DNA from: Mycobacterium sp. ITM-2016-00317
Lineage (GTDB): Bacteria; Actinomycetota; Actinomycetes; Mycobacteriales; Mycobacteriaceae
DNA length: 64,000 nucleotides
Assembly (NCBI RefSeq): GCF_002968295.1
Contig: NZ_CP134399.1
Coordinates: 4,402,001 to 4,466,000 of the forward strand
Direction: 5' to 3'
The position numbers were made by a program, and so were the translations under genes. Positions 18,758 through 27,968 of this stretch are shown here, piece by piece (within the stretch, counting starts at the first letter, position 1; the number at the start of each line of letters is the position of its first letter). Below the pieces are notes generated by a model. That model was not told the DNA's origin, did not search any database, and saw only the letters and a list, made by a program, of their open reading frames with translations.

Positions 18758-19579
18758 ATGACCACGACCGACCCGCACACCGACGCCTACGAGGGCATCG
18801 ACGACCTCACCGTCGGGCTGGAGGGCGGCGTTCTGAGCGTCACCCTGAACCGGCCCGACAGCCTGAACTCGCTCACCGCGCCGATGCTGCAGACGTTCGC
18901 CTCGACCCTGGAGCGCGCCGCGAGCGACCCCCGGGTGCGGGTCGTGCGCATCGGCGGCGCCGGCCGCGGCTTCTGCTCGGGCGCGGGCATCAGCGAAGAG
19001 GACCATGCCAACCCGGGCGCTTCGGGCACCCCGGCCGACGTGCTCGACGCGGCCAACCGCTGCATCCGCGCGATCGCCGCCCTGCCCCAGCCCGCGGTCG
19101 CCTGCGTGCAAGGCGCGGCGGCGGGCGTGGGCGTCTCGCTGGCGCTGGCCTGCGATGTCGTACTCGCTTCGGAGAGGGCGTTTTTCATGCTCGCCTTCAC
19201 CAAGATCGGCCTGATGCCCGACGGCGGGGCCTCGGCGCTGATCGCCGCCGCTGTGGGCCGAATCCGCGCGATGCGGATGGCGCTGCTGGCCGAACGGATC
19301 CCCGCGGACGAGGCGTACGGGTGGGGCCTGGTCAGCGCGGTGTACCCGGCCGCCGACTTCGACGCCGAGGTCGACAAGGTGGTCGACACGCTGGTGTCCG
19401 GACCCGCGGTGGCTCTGCGCAAGACCAAGAACGCGATCAACGCCGCGACGCTGTTCGAGCTCGACGGCGCCCTCGAGCTGGAGAAGACCGGGCAGCTGAT
19501 CCTGTTGGAGTCCGCCGATTTCCGCGAGGGCACCAAGGCCTTCCAGCAACGGCGGGCCGCGAACTTCACCGACTCCTGA
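18758..19579 (+). CDS. Enoyl-CoA hydratase/isomerase family protein (EchA10/11-like)
   Basis: A 273-residue crotonase-fold enzyme. The oxyanion-hole segments are [13 protein letters not shown] and [33 protein letters not shown] is the region of the second acidic residue, here Asp instead of the hydratase Glu, so isomerase-like or other chemistry is possible. The C-terminus [15 protein letters not shown] is the usual family end. It is divergent from mcr as Rv1142c (echA10) is in M. tuberculosis. Its 3' part is repeated, with a deletion, at 33088-33349, marking the island border. Confidence 0.9.
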   Translation: MTTTDPHTDAYEGIDDLTVGLEGGVLSVTLNRPDSLNSLTAPMLQTFASTLERAASDPRVRVVRIGGAGRGFCSGAGISEEDHANPGASGTPADVLDAANRCIRAIAALPQPAVACVQGAAAGVGVSLALACDVVLASERAFFMLAFTKIGLMPDGGASALIAAAVGRIRAMRMALLAERIPADEAYGWGLVSAVYPAADFDAEVDKVVDTLVSGPAVALRKTKNAINAATLFELDGALELEKTGQLILLESADFREGTKAFQQRRAANFTDS

Positions 19580-19955
19580 GTGATCCCGGTGTAGTTGTTC
19601 AACGTCAGCGTGGCCAACTACACCGAAATCGCCTGAGGCGTCCCAGGATCCACCCACGGCGCAGATACGCGGCGTCGCGACGACGCGGCGTAGTCGCCAG
19701 CAGGCCGGGCTGCGCGCAGCGTGCCCGAAACCCCGCCATCCGGACCTCGAGATCGCTCCGCCCCCGGGATGCCGTCCGGGGCGTATTCGAGAGCCACCGA
19801 ACCCCGACCGCAAGTCGCGCTTTCGCTTGCACCTCGCGCCTCTCCCCTCGCACCCCGAACATTGACGACACAAGGAATGACGGCCTAAAGTCTGATTTGC
19901 AGAAAGCATTTCCCCATTACGGAAGTATCGAGAGCTCACGAAGAAAGGGGATGTA
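19580..19955. other. 376-base gap with hairpin at 19587-19625
   Basis: No supported gene. Right after the echA stop is an 11-bp perfect inverted repeat (CGGTGTAGTTG, 19587-19597; complement 19615-19625) with a 17-base loop, a likely echA terminator. The middle part (about 19640-19850) is GC-rich without a credible reading frame. The last 90 bases before the VOC gene become A/T-richer (CTAAAGTCTGATTTGCAGAAAG region) and should hold its promoter. The left edge of the proposed island lies in this stretch. Confidence 0.6.
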
Positions 19956-20348
19956 GTGCGCATCCGACACCTTGGAATCGTTGTGAAGGATCTCGAAACG
20001 ACTGCCGAGTTCTACCAGAACGTCCTCGGCTTCACCCGCCTCGGCGATATCCGCACCCCTGGCCACTACCCGGGCAACGCACTCGATCTCAGCGACGGTG
20101 AGGTCAACTACTCGCTGCTGCAGCCCAACGAGGACATCAAGCGGTCTGAGTGGACCTACGGAGCCATGGGGCCCAACCACATCGGCGTAACCATCGAGGA
20201 CACCGGCACCGTCGTTGCGGCCCTGAAGGAGCGCGGGATCGAGGTGTACGGCGCCGAACAGGCTGACCCGCCACGCTTCTTCAAGTTCCGCGACCCCGAT
20301 GGCGTCGAGGTGGACGTCGCCACGCCCGAGCGCGGTTGGAAGTTCTGA
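19956..20348 (+). CDS. VOC superfamily (glyoxalase-like) protein
   Basis: A 130-residue protein with two beta-alpha-beta-beta-beta modules: RIRHLGIVVKDLETTAEFYQ and NHIGVTIEDTGTVVAALKERG. Metal-ligand candidates are His5, His75 and Glu118 (DGVEVDV), with one more needed, so it may be a lyase, dioxygenase or epimerase. The GTG start is preceded by GAAAGGGGATGTA (AAGGGG). First gene inside the island and 50 bases before the MFS gene on the same strand, so the two may form a pair handling one compound. No substrate can be named. Confidence 0.8.
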   Translation: MRIRHLGIVVKDLETTAEFYQNVLGFTRLGDIRTPGHYPGNALDLSDGEVNYSLLQPNEDIKRSEWTYGAMGPNHIGVTIEDTGTVVAALKERGIEVYGAEQADPPRFFKFRDPDGVEVDVATPERGWKF

Positions 20349-20398
20349 CCGAGGCGAACCCCGGCGCCGTTCATCGGCGCCCGAGGTTCGACTGAGCC

Positions 20399-21604
20399 AT
20401 GAGCGTGTTTTCGGGGCGCACATTGCCGCCGTGGTGGTTCGGGGGAACCATGGCCGCGATCTTTCTGCTTCAGGTCGCAGTCACACTGGCCCGCCCCGTA
20501 TCGACCTACCGAATGCTGGCGCTGGATGCGGGCGGTACCGCGCTGGGCGTAGCCGCCGGATGCTTCGCGCTGCCCCCCATGCTGCTGGCGGTCGGCTTCG
20601 GCCGGTGGTCTGAAAAGCACCATCCTGCTTTGCTTCTCGGCTTCGGACTGGCAGTAGCTGCCGGCGCGTCGTTCGCGCTCGTCCTGGCTGAGTCGGTACT
20701 GAACATCGCTTTGGCCACCACCGCGCTGGGGATCGGGCACATGTCGGGCACCATCGGCGCCCAGAGCCTGATGGCTCAGTCTCAGAGCACACTGTCGCGC
20801 ATCAACAGGTTCGGCATGTTGACCACATTCTCGGCGCTGGGTCAGATCGTGGGACCCGTTACCGGCGGCGTAATCATCGGACACTCCGATCAGCCCAGCC
20901 TCGACGCCACCTCATCTGCGCTGCTTGTGGCCGGATGGGTGTTCGTGGCGGGTATACCCGCGGCAATTCTCGCCTGGCGCAGTAGGATTCAGCGATCGAC
21001 CATCCGAACCGGGCCAGCCCAACGGGTATGGCATCTGTTGCATCGGCGGGGCATGCCCGCGGCACTAATGACAAGTTTCTCCGCCAAGAGCGGTATCGAC
21101 CTGTTGCTGGTCTACCTACCACTGCTCGGTGCCGCGGTCGGACTCACCCCCTCTCACGTCGGGCTGCTCTTGGGCATCAGTTCGACTGGGGCGGTCTTGG
21201 CGCGGGCGGCCACACCGGCATTCGTGCAGCGGGTCCCCACCTTGCGCCTGACCGTCGGCGCAACGGCAGTGGCTTCAGCATGCATGCTGCTCCTTGCGTT
21301 TTCGAGCAGCATGTTCGTGTTGGTCATCGCAATGGGGGTACTCGGCTTTGCGCTCGGCCTGTCGCAGACCACAACGATGGACTGGGTGGTCAATTTGGTC
21401 GACAAGACGAGTCGCGGATCCGCACTCGGGCTACGCGTGGCAACCAACCGCCTCGGCCAAACCTTCGTCCTGGTTGCTGCGGGCGCAGTGTCCGGATGGC
21501 TGGGCGTCCGGATGGCTTTCGTCATGCTTGCGGTGGTCATGCTCAGCACCGCGGCGTCCGGTTTGGTGAGCGAACGAGGAGAACGCGGCGACGCCAACGG
21601 CTGA
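20399..21604 (+). CDS. MFS transporter
   Basis: A 401-residue, 12-helix major facilitator. GVAAGCFALPPMLLAVGFGRWSEK contains a weak motif A (G-R-W-S-E-K after TM2); QIVGPVTGGVIIG is a motif-C-like antiporter segment in TM5, suggesting proton-coupled export or exchange. It follows the VOC gene by 50 bases on the same strand and is convergent with the IclR gene. Codon use is less GC-extreme than in the echA gene to the left, in line with foreign origin. Substrate unknown. Confidence 0.82.
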   Translation: MSVFSGRTLPPWWFGGTMAAIFLLQVAVTLARPVSTYRMLALDAGGTALGVAAGCFALPPMLLAVGFGRWSEKHHPALLLGFGLAVAAGASFALVLAESVLNIALATTALGIGHMSGTIGAQSLMAQSQSTLSRINRFGMLTTFSALGQIVGPVTGGVIIGHSDQPSLDATSSALLVAGWVFVAGIPAAILAWRSRIQRSTIRTGPAQRVWHLLHRRGMPAALMTSFSAKSGIDLLLVYLPLLGAAVGLTPSHVGLLLGISSTGAVLARAATPAFVQRVPTLRLTVGATAVASACMLLLAFSSSMFVLVIAMGVLGFALGLSQTTTMDWVVNLVDKTSRGSALGLRVATNRLGQTFVLVAAGAVSGWLGVRMAFVMLAVVMLSTAASGLVSERGERGDANG

Positions 21605-21650
21605 AAACGATTCAGCGGAAACCGGTTCCGCCGCGACCCGGCGGGGCGGA

Positions 21651-22426
21651 CTATCCGGCCAGGCCCTCAGCGATTGTCGAGTTCATCAGCTCACCGATGC
21701 GGTCGATGCGCTGCGGGTCCAGACGACTCGACGGCGCCGCCACAGCGATAGCAGCCGGCCGGCTCGATCACGGAACGCCACCGCCACCGACCCGACATCG
21801 TCCTCGGTCTCCCCCGAGTTGACGGCATAGCCACGCGAGCGCGCTTCCGCAATCTCGTTCAAGAGTTCGGCCTGCGTGGTGATCGAGCGCGCGGTGCGCG
21901 CCACGAACGGCTCTGCCGACAATGGATACAGTGCGGTCAGCTCCTGATCCGTCAACAAAGACAGGAGTGCCTTGCCCAGCGATGCGCAATGCGCAGGCAC
22001 CAAGGTGCCGGTACGCGCGACCACACGCAACGCCCGTTCCGATTCCACCGCATCGACGTAGCGAACCTCGTTTCCTTCGAGCACACCGAGGTGGACGGTT
22101 TCGCCGAGTTTGGCGTTCAACTTTTCCATCGCCGGACGGGCCTGCTTGCGAACGTTCAACGAACTCACGACCGCTAAACCGACCTCAACGAGCGCAGGGC
22201 CCGCCACATATGCGCGCGTGACCGGTTCCTGCTGCACGAACCCGTGGTGAGCCAGCATCGCCAGCAGCCGGTGCGCCGTGGAGTGTGCAACGCCGAGGTA
22301 CTTACATGCGTCGGTCAACCGCACCCGCTGTTGCTCGCGAAACAACAACAACAGCAACAGCGCATTGTTCACCGAAGCGATCGGATAGGCGGGACCCGTT
22401 TCGCCGTCCGACCTGGCTTTCTGCAT
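21651..22426 (-). pseudogene. IclR-family regulator, frameshifted near the C-terminus
   Basis: An IclR regulator of about 258 residues if read through. HTH at the N-terminus (RVRLTDACKYLGVAHSTAHRLLAML), then the IclR effector domain with LGETVHLGVLEGNEVRYVDAVES and HCASLGKALLS. After SVAVAFRDRAGR the open frame runs on as a nonsense tail ending at 21686. The next frame gives the proper family end AAIAVAAPSSRLDPQRIDRI ... AEGLAG, stopping at 21651. One missing base near 21760 explains this. ATG 22426 is chosen since the ATG at 22444 lies in the operator. The truncation may inactivate it, or it may be a sequencing error. Confidence 0.75.
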
Positions 22427-22437
22427 AGAAGAAAGCC

Positions 22438-22457
22438 TACCCATCCATCGATGGGTA
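22438..22457. promoter_or_regulatory. Palindrome TACCCAT-N6-ATGGGTA, candidate IclR operator
   Basis: Perfect 7-base arms (22438-22444, 22451-22457) with a 6-base spacer that itself continues the symmetry partly (CCATCGATGG). It lies 11-31 bases upstream of the IclR start, facing the decayed tctC on the other side. IclR proteins normally bind such sites before their own gene and a divergent catabolic operon. The intact operator beside a damaged regulator and a damaged target suggests recent decay. Confidence 0.55.
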
Positions 22458-22630
22458 ACTCCGGCAGGACTGGCCGAAAACGTGGTGCTTGACCCACCGC
22501 GAAATGCGTCCCATTTGCCATATCAAGAATCTGTTTCTACTAAGAAGACATCGCATCGCAACACGCCTCCGGCTGCATCCAAGCTGCTACGCCACCCCCT
22601 CGCCGCCCTCTCAACCCGAAGGAACATCAG

Positions 22631-23512
22631 ATGGCACGGCCAACGAAGACCTTGACTGTCGCTGCCGCAGCACTTGCGCTGGCGGTGCCCGCCTGTGGCA
22701 GCAGCGGCTCGGACAAAGCCGAGACCGGTTCGGCCGGTGCGAAACGTGCCCGCCGGCGACGAATCGGCGCCATGTCCTACCTCATCGACAGGAGGGAAAA
22801 GCGGGCCTGCCCGCACAGGTCACGCCCCCGGGCTGACGACCATGACCGTGCCGGACGCCGGTGTCAAAGTCGGAATGCTGACCCAGATCACGCTGGTGGC
22901 GACCGAACCGCAGGTCGTGGTGACAAAGGCCGGCGGAAAGTTCACGTCCATGGCTGGATTCTTCGACGCCGCGAAGGCCGCTCCCGGCACCTTGGTGCAG
23001 GCCGGCGGTTCCAGTGCCGCCAACAACGCTCTCACGAGACTGGTCCTGGAGGAGACGACCAGCGCCAAACGGAAGTTCCTGTCGTTCGAGGACACCGGCT
23101 CCCGGATCACCGCACTGCTTCGCGGCGATGCAGACATCATGCTCGGCAGCGCGTCCGATAGCTCCGAACAGGTTCGCGCAGTTCAACTCCCGGTCATCGC
23201 CGTCGTCGGCGAGGAACGGCTGCAGGCATTCCCCGATGTGCCGACCACGGTCGAGTAGGGCATCGACACCTCCAACGTCCCGGTTCAGTTCCGCGCCGTG
23301 ATGGGTGCCCCTGACATGCCCGCCGACGCCGCCAGGAGTGCCGGGACGACCTGTCCGAGATGGTCGAGACGGAGGGCTGGAAAACCCTGGCCACCAACGA
23401 CGGTCTGGTCACTCTCAACTTGCAGGATCAGGAGTTCATCGACTATCTCGACAAGCAGACCGAGATCGTCGGCACCCTGCTCGCAGATCTGGGCCTGAGG
23501 AAGGATCGTTGA
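22631..23512 (+). pseudogene. tctC: Decayed tctC (tricarboxylate-binding lipoprotein)
   Basis: Remnant of a TctC/Bug-type solute-binding lipoprotein, paralogous to the intact gene at 26930. It keeps the lipoprotein start (lipobox AVPAC), then about 60 codons corresponding to the early mature part are missing. The frame shifts near AMSYLIDR, then matches again from LVATEPQVVVTKAGGKF through FEDTGSRITALLRGDADIML. There is an in-frame TAG at 23256-23258, and beyond it the match goes on (GIDTSNVPVQFRAVMGAPDM, then a further shift) to LADLGLRKDR and a stop at 23512. Identity to the intact copy is high at protein and DNA level by eye. Not functional. Confidence 0.85.
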
Positions 23513-24830
23513 TCCAGCCAGCTCATACCGCGGATTTGGCTAAGTTCGTCGCAGAGTACGAGATCGAAGCAATGGCTGAGGCTGTGCTGCACGACGTGCG
23601 ACGAGCCCTGGTGGACCACATCGGGTGGCCGTCGCCGGGTCCGGTGACGACGCCGCGCGCCGGTCCCGTGACGCCCTGGGCCGAGTCAAAGCGGCTGTGG
23701 GGCAACGCTGATCGGTACGGACCCGCGAGCGCCGGAACCCTACGCGGCCTTCCTCAACGCGTTCGCCGCCCACGTACTCGATCTCGACGACGTCTACACC
23801 CCCCCGGCACCACCGTGCACGGCAGCTGTTCGGTCTGGCCGGCGATCTTCGCCGCGGCCGCCACTCGGCCGACCACCGGTAGAGAGGCGTTGGTCACCTG
23901 CGCGCTCGGATTCGAGGTGGAGACTCGCGTCGCTCACTCCGCAGGGCAGGCGCATTACAACACGGGCTGGCATGTCACCGGAACCTCCGGCCATGTCGGC
24001 GCCGCCGCGGCCGCCGCCCGCACCGTGCGACTCGGCGCCGAACAGGTCGAGCACGCGATCGCGGCCCGCGCCGCCCAGGCGGTCGGCCTGCGGGTGATGG
24101 CGGGCAGTGACCTCAAGAGCATGCACCCCGGAAAGGCCGCGATGGACGGGGTCCTGGCGGCCGCGCTGGGCGCGCAGGGATTGACCGCGGGTGCTGCGGC
24201 GCTCGAGGGCGACTTCGGCTACCTCGCGGTGATATGAGCGACGACCCTGCACCCGAGAAGATCACGACAGGCCTGGGCGCGTCATGGAACGTCACCGCCA
24301 ACGGATTCAAGCTGTATCCGAGCGGATCGCTGACCCATCCGATGATCGACGGCGTGCTCTCCTTGCTGACCGGACGCGCTGTCACCGCATCCGATGTCGC
24401 CGCGATGGAGGTGCGGTCTCGCGGCCCGCGGCCCGATTCACAGACCTGCGCCGACCGACCTCACGCACCCAGGCCAAGTGCAGCCTCCGGCACTGCGCGG
24501 CCGCGGCGGTCACCTGTGGCCGCGTCGGCACCGACGAGCTCGAGGAAGCCGCACTGACCCGCAAGGATCTGGTGGGCCTACGGGATCGGGTGAAGATCGT
24601 CGCGGACCCTGCTCTCGGCAAGCAGGACGCCGACCTCGAAATCGTCCTGGCGTCGGGCCAGACTTTGTCGACCGAGATCCGCGATAATCGCGGCACTCCG
24701 GCGGCACCGTTGGGAGACGACGAGCTCGGGACGAAGTTCCTCAGCCTCGTCGTCCCGGTCCTGGGCTCTGCGCGCGCCGAAGCTCTTCTCGAGGAATGCT
24801 GGCGATTCGACGAGTCGACAGATGCGTCAA
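23509..24830 (+). pseudogene. Decayed MmgE/PrpD gene
   Basis: Remnant of a prpD-type gene, paralogous to 25566-26933, in the same order after tctC and with the same kind of 4-base start/stop overlap. Frames change at least three times. The N-terminal part reads AEYEIEAMAEAVLHDVRRALVDHIG, then AAFLNAFAAHVLDLDDVYT in another frame. The centre keeps YNTGWHVTGTSGHVGAAAAA and MHPGKAAMDGVLAAALG but has a stop at 24235-24237; then NGFKLYPSGSLTHPMIDGVL, and a last shift before VKIVADPALGKQDADLEIVL. The catalytic His/Lys region is still visible, so decay is not ancient. Confidence 0.85.
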
Positions 24831-24885
24831 CGCTCTCGCCAATACGGTGCCGCCGACCGGTGCCTGATGCGCGGCGGCCGGCTGA

Positions 24886-25569
24886 TCAGGTCGACGGACC
24901 GGCCTCGATCAGCTGACCGGTGACACCGAACGCGGCTGCTGAGGCCAGGAACGCGACGGTCTGCGCGACCATGCCGCGACGACGTTCGGCTTCCTGCTCG
25001 TTCGCGTTGTCGGGCCGCATCTTTCCTGGGGACACGGCGTTGACGGTAATGCCGTCGTCCGCGCACGCCGCCGCCAGCGCCTTCGTCATCCCAACCAGGC
25101 CGTGCTTGGCCGCGGAGACGTGAACACGGCCTGGGTCGCCACGCAGCGCGTTACCACCGATCATCGTGACGATCCTCCCGCTGTCCGTGGCGCGCAGCCT
25201 GGGCAGGGCCGTAAGAGCGCAGTGCATTGCACCGTCCAGCGTCACCGAACGCACAGCCTGCCAGTCCTCGATCATCAACTCCGACAACGGCACCCGGGTA
25301 CGCAAGGCGGCGTTGTTGACCAAGACCCGTAGAGGGCCGAGCCGGTCGACGGCCTCGAACAACCGCCCAACCTCGTCCGGATCGGCGACGTCGGCGAGCG
25401 CAGCGGTCGCCGACACACCGAGGGCCCGGGCCTCCGCTGCCGTCCTCTCGGCGCCCTCGGCATCAGTCTTTGCGTTGACGACGACATCGTAGCCGGAGCG
25501 CGCCAGCGCCAGCACCAATGATCGGCCGAGGTTACGGGCCCCGCCTGTCACCACCGCGACGCCGCTCAG
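24886..25569 (-). CDS. SDR-family protein with degenerate active site
   Basis: About 227 residues. It has the Rossmann start SGVAVVTGGARNLG and VNNAALRTRVPLSEL, then RIVTMIGGNALRGDPGRVHVSAAKHG. The SDR Ser is replaced by Gly and the Tyr of YxxxK by Val (VSAAK), so normal SDR oxidoreduction is doubtful. The end ITVNAVSPGKMRPDN and GVTGQLIEAGP are family-like. Start is uncertain: CTG 25569 follows AAGGAGG by 5 bases and overlaps the PrpD stop, while the nearest usual start, GTG 25632, lies far inside prpD. Last gene of the lysR-prpD-tct operon, so it should act on the same substrate or its product. Confidence 0.75.
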   Translation of the reverse strand: MSGVAVVTGGARNLGRSLVLALARSGYDVVVNAKTDAEGAERTAAEARALGVSATAALADVADPDEVGRLFEAVDRLGPLRVLVNNAALRTRVPLSELMIEDWQAVRSVTLDGAMHCALTALPRLRATDSGRIVTMIGGNALRGDPGRVHVSAAKHGLVGMTKALAAACADDGITVNAVSPGKMRPDNANEQEAERRRGMVAQTVAFLASAAAFGVTGQLIEAGPST

Positions 25570-26933
25570 GACGGCCTCCTTGTGAGCCGCACGATCCCAG
25601 CGAAGTCGTCCGCATGCTCGGCTGCCCAGCACGCGGCGGCCAACACACCAGCTGCCTCCGCGCCGAGGCGCGGCGCCACGTTGTCGGTGAACTTCTCGGT
25701 CAGCTCATCGTCTGAGAGCGGGTTGTCCGGGGTGCCCTTGTTGTCGTCGATGCGGCACGTCACCGATGTGCCGTCCGCCAACTCCACGGTCACCTCGGCC
25801 GCACGCTTGCCGATCGCGGTGTCGGACAACACGTCGATGAGCGCACGAGCGGCGGCGACCTCAGGATCCCGCGCGGCCGAGTCGGTAAAATGCTCGGGCT
25901 GCGGACGACGAGCCAGAAGCGCCACCGCGACCGCATGCGTCAAGCTGAACTTGGCCTCAAGCCCGCTGCGCGGATCCACCTTACCCGTGACCGTCGCCGC
26001 CTTCGAGTTCACGCTCGCACGAACACGTTTGACGTCGGCTACGACAAAACCGTGCTGCGCTCGCAGCTGAAGTACGGCGTCGATCGCCGGATGTGTGAGC
26101 GATCCGTTCGGGTAGGCCTTGTAACCGTTGGCCAGTAGGTGCCACCGCGAGCCGAGCTCCTCGAGCAGCTTCGCCGGTGCCGGATCGGCGGACATCACGG
26201 CGAGGATGCCACGTGGGCCCTCGATGATGTCGGACGACGAGGTGATGCCCTCCTGTGCCATGACCGCCGACAGCAGACCGTCCATCGCCGCCTTACCGGC
26301 GTGCAGGGGCTTGCCGTCGGTACCGTACACCGACTTCAGACCTGCGGCCTGGGTGCCCGCGCTACCCAACGCCATGGTCAGCAAGTGCGGGGTGAGATTC
26401 AGCGCCCGGCCCGCCGCAGCAGCGGCGCCGACATGTCCCGCCGTTCCCGTTACATGCCAACCTATTTCGTAGTGCGTATCCCCCGCCGCGCGACCCAGCC
26501 GGCACGCCACCTCGAAACCCGCGGCGAATGCCGTCAACGCCTCCCGCCCCGTAACCGTCTGATTCTCGGCGAGCGCGAAGATCACCGGCCACACCGGGGC
26601 ACCGCCATGGACGGTGGTGTCGCCGGGGTTGAAGGTGTCGTCGTAATCGAAGAGGTGCGCTGCGAAGCCGTTGGTCAGTGCCGCATACGGCATGGACGTG
26701 GTCTCTCGGCGACCCATCAGGGTGTACGAGCCGAAGCCGACCAGCCGTGCCGATACCCGTACCAGGGCGTCGACCGAGGCCTCACCGGACGCGACGACGG
26801 CCACCCCGATGTGGTCGATCAGCGCGCGCTTCGCTTCGTGAACCACCGCGTCAGGCAGATCGACGAACTGCAGCTCCGCTGCGTACGCCGCCAACGCCGA
26901 CGTCAAACCGGACGATCGGGCAGATTCGGTCAC
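25566..26933 (-). CDS. MmgE/PrpD family protein (full length)
   Basis: A 455-residue MmgE/PrpD protein. The family includes 2-methylcitrate dehydratase, cis-aconitate decarboxylase and iminodisuccinate epimerase, all acting on tri- or dicarboxylates. Active-site positions of the family are kept: FDYDDT (95-100), His109 (TTVHGG), His160 (GWHVTGT) and Lys214 (HAGKAAMDG), and the NGYKAYPNGSLTHPAID segment of the small domain. The GTG start overlaps the tctC stop by 4 bases and its stop overlaps the SDR start, so translation is coupled. A tct partner predicts a carboxylate substrate. The exact reaction cannot be read from sequence. Confidence 0.9.
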   Translation of the reverse strand: MTESARSSGLTSALAAYAAELQFVDLPDAVVHEAKRALIDHIGVAVVASGEASVDALVRVSARLVGFGSYTLMGRRETTSMPYAALTNGFAAHLFDYDDTFNPGDTTVHGGAPVWPVIFALAENQTVTGREALTAFAAGFEVACRLGRAAGDTHYEIGWHVTGTAGHVGAAAAAGRALNLTPHLLTMALGSAGTQAAGLKSVYGTDGKPLHAGKAAMDGLLSAVMAQEGITSSSDIIEGPRGILAVMSADPAPAKLLEELGSRWHLLANGYKAYPNGSLTHPAIDAVLQLRAQHGFVVADVKRVRASVNSKAATVTGKVDPRSGLEAKFSLTHAVAVALLARRPQPEHFTDSAARDPEVAAARALIDVLSDTAIGKRAAEVTVELADGTSVTCRIDDNKGTPDNPLSDDELTEKFTDNVAPRLGAEAAGVLAAACWAAEHADDFAGIVRLTRRPS

Positions 26934-27928
26934 TGATCCTTCCTCAGGCCCAGATCCCCGAGCAGGTTGCCGACGATTTCCTTCTGTTGCGCCAGGTAGT
27001 CGGTGAATTCTGCGCCCTGCAGGTTCTGCGTCACCAGGCCGTCATTGGTGGCGAGGGTCTTCCAGCCTTCGGTCTCCACCATCTTCGACAGGTCGTCCCG
27101 GTATCCCTGGACGGCAGCCTCGGGCATGTCGGGGGCGCCCATGATGGCGCGGAACTGGACCGGTACCTGTGAGGAGTCGATGCCCTGCTCCTCGATGGTC
27201 GACACCTCGGGGAAAATGTCTAGCCGCTTGTTGCCGACCACTCCGATCACCGAGAGCTGTTCCGCCCGAACCTGTTCGGCGACGTCGGAGGCGCTGCCCA
27301 GCATGATGTCGGCGTCGCCACGCAGCAGCGCGGTGATGCGAGAACCGGTGTCTTCGAACGACAGGAACTTCCATCTGGCGTCCACGGTGTCCTGCAGCAC
27401 CGACCGGGTAAGAGCATCGTTGGCGGTACTGGAGCCGCCCGCCTGCACCAGCGTGTCGGGCGCGCTCTTGGCTGCGTCGACGAAATCGGCGAAGGAGCCG
27501 AAGTCACCGCCGGCTTTGGTCACCACGACCTGCGGTTCGGTGGCCACCAGCGCGATGGGGGTGAGCCGGTCCAGGTTGACCGGGCTGTTGGCGATGGTCA
27601 TCGGGGTGGCCAGCCACGTTGGTGTCACCTGGGCGAGCAGACCCGCGTTCCCCGGCCGATCGATGAGAAACGACATCGCGCCGATCCCGTCGCCGGCAGG
27701 AACGTTGCGCACCGGCCACTGGGTATCGATGATCTTGTTGTCGTACATCACCTTGACCATCTGGCGGGTGAACACGTCGGAGCCGCCGCCGACGCCGGTG
27801 TGCGTGACCACCTCCACCTTCTCTGACCGGCCCCCCTCGGCCTGCTGAGAACTACCACCGCAGGCAGCCAGTGCGAGGACCGACAGCGCAGTTCCCGTGA
27901 CGGTGAGGAATCTTCTGACACGAACCAT
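26930..27928 (-). CDS. tctC: TctC-type tricarboxylate-binding lipoprotein
   Basis: A 332-residue extracytoplasmic binding protein of the tripartite tricarboxylate transporter (TTT). Signal with lipobox SVLALAACGGS, mature start THTGVGGGSDVFTRQM (the GGxxD carboxylate loop), VATEPQVVVTKAGGDF, VQAGGSSTANDALTR and FEDTGSRITALLRGDADIMLG. ATG 27928 has AAGGTGG upstream and gives a normal signal peptide; an earlier start at 27976 would overlap tctA and lack a signal. In the family this subunit binds citrate-like acids and delivers them to TctAB. Next to tctA and prpD. Confidence 0.92.
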   Translation of the reverse strand: MVRVRRFLTVTGTALSVLALAACGGSSQQAEGGRSEKVEVVTHTGVGGGSDVFTRQMVKVMYDNKIIDTQWPVRNVPAGDGIGAMSFLIDRPGNAGLLAQVTPTWLATPMTIANSPVNLDRLTPIALVATEPQVVVTKAGGDFGSFADFVDAAKSAPDTLVQAGGSSTANDALTRSVLQDTVDARWKFLSFEDTGSRITALLRGDADIMLGSASDVAEQVRAEQLSVIGVVGNKRLDIFPEVSTIEEQGIDSSQVPVQFRAIMGAPDMPEAAVQGYRDDLSKMVETEGWKTLATNDGLVTQNLQGAEFTDYLAQQKEIVGNLLGDLGLRKDQ

Positions 27929-27968
27929 GACATCCACCTTGCAAATCGTTGTTGAGAGTTGTTGAAAA

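Noticed and set aside
19605..19871. Short frames in the echA-VOC gap as genes
   Set aside because: Arg-rich, no ribosome site, no recognisable family; more likely non-coding.
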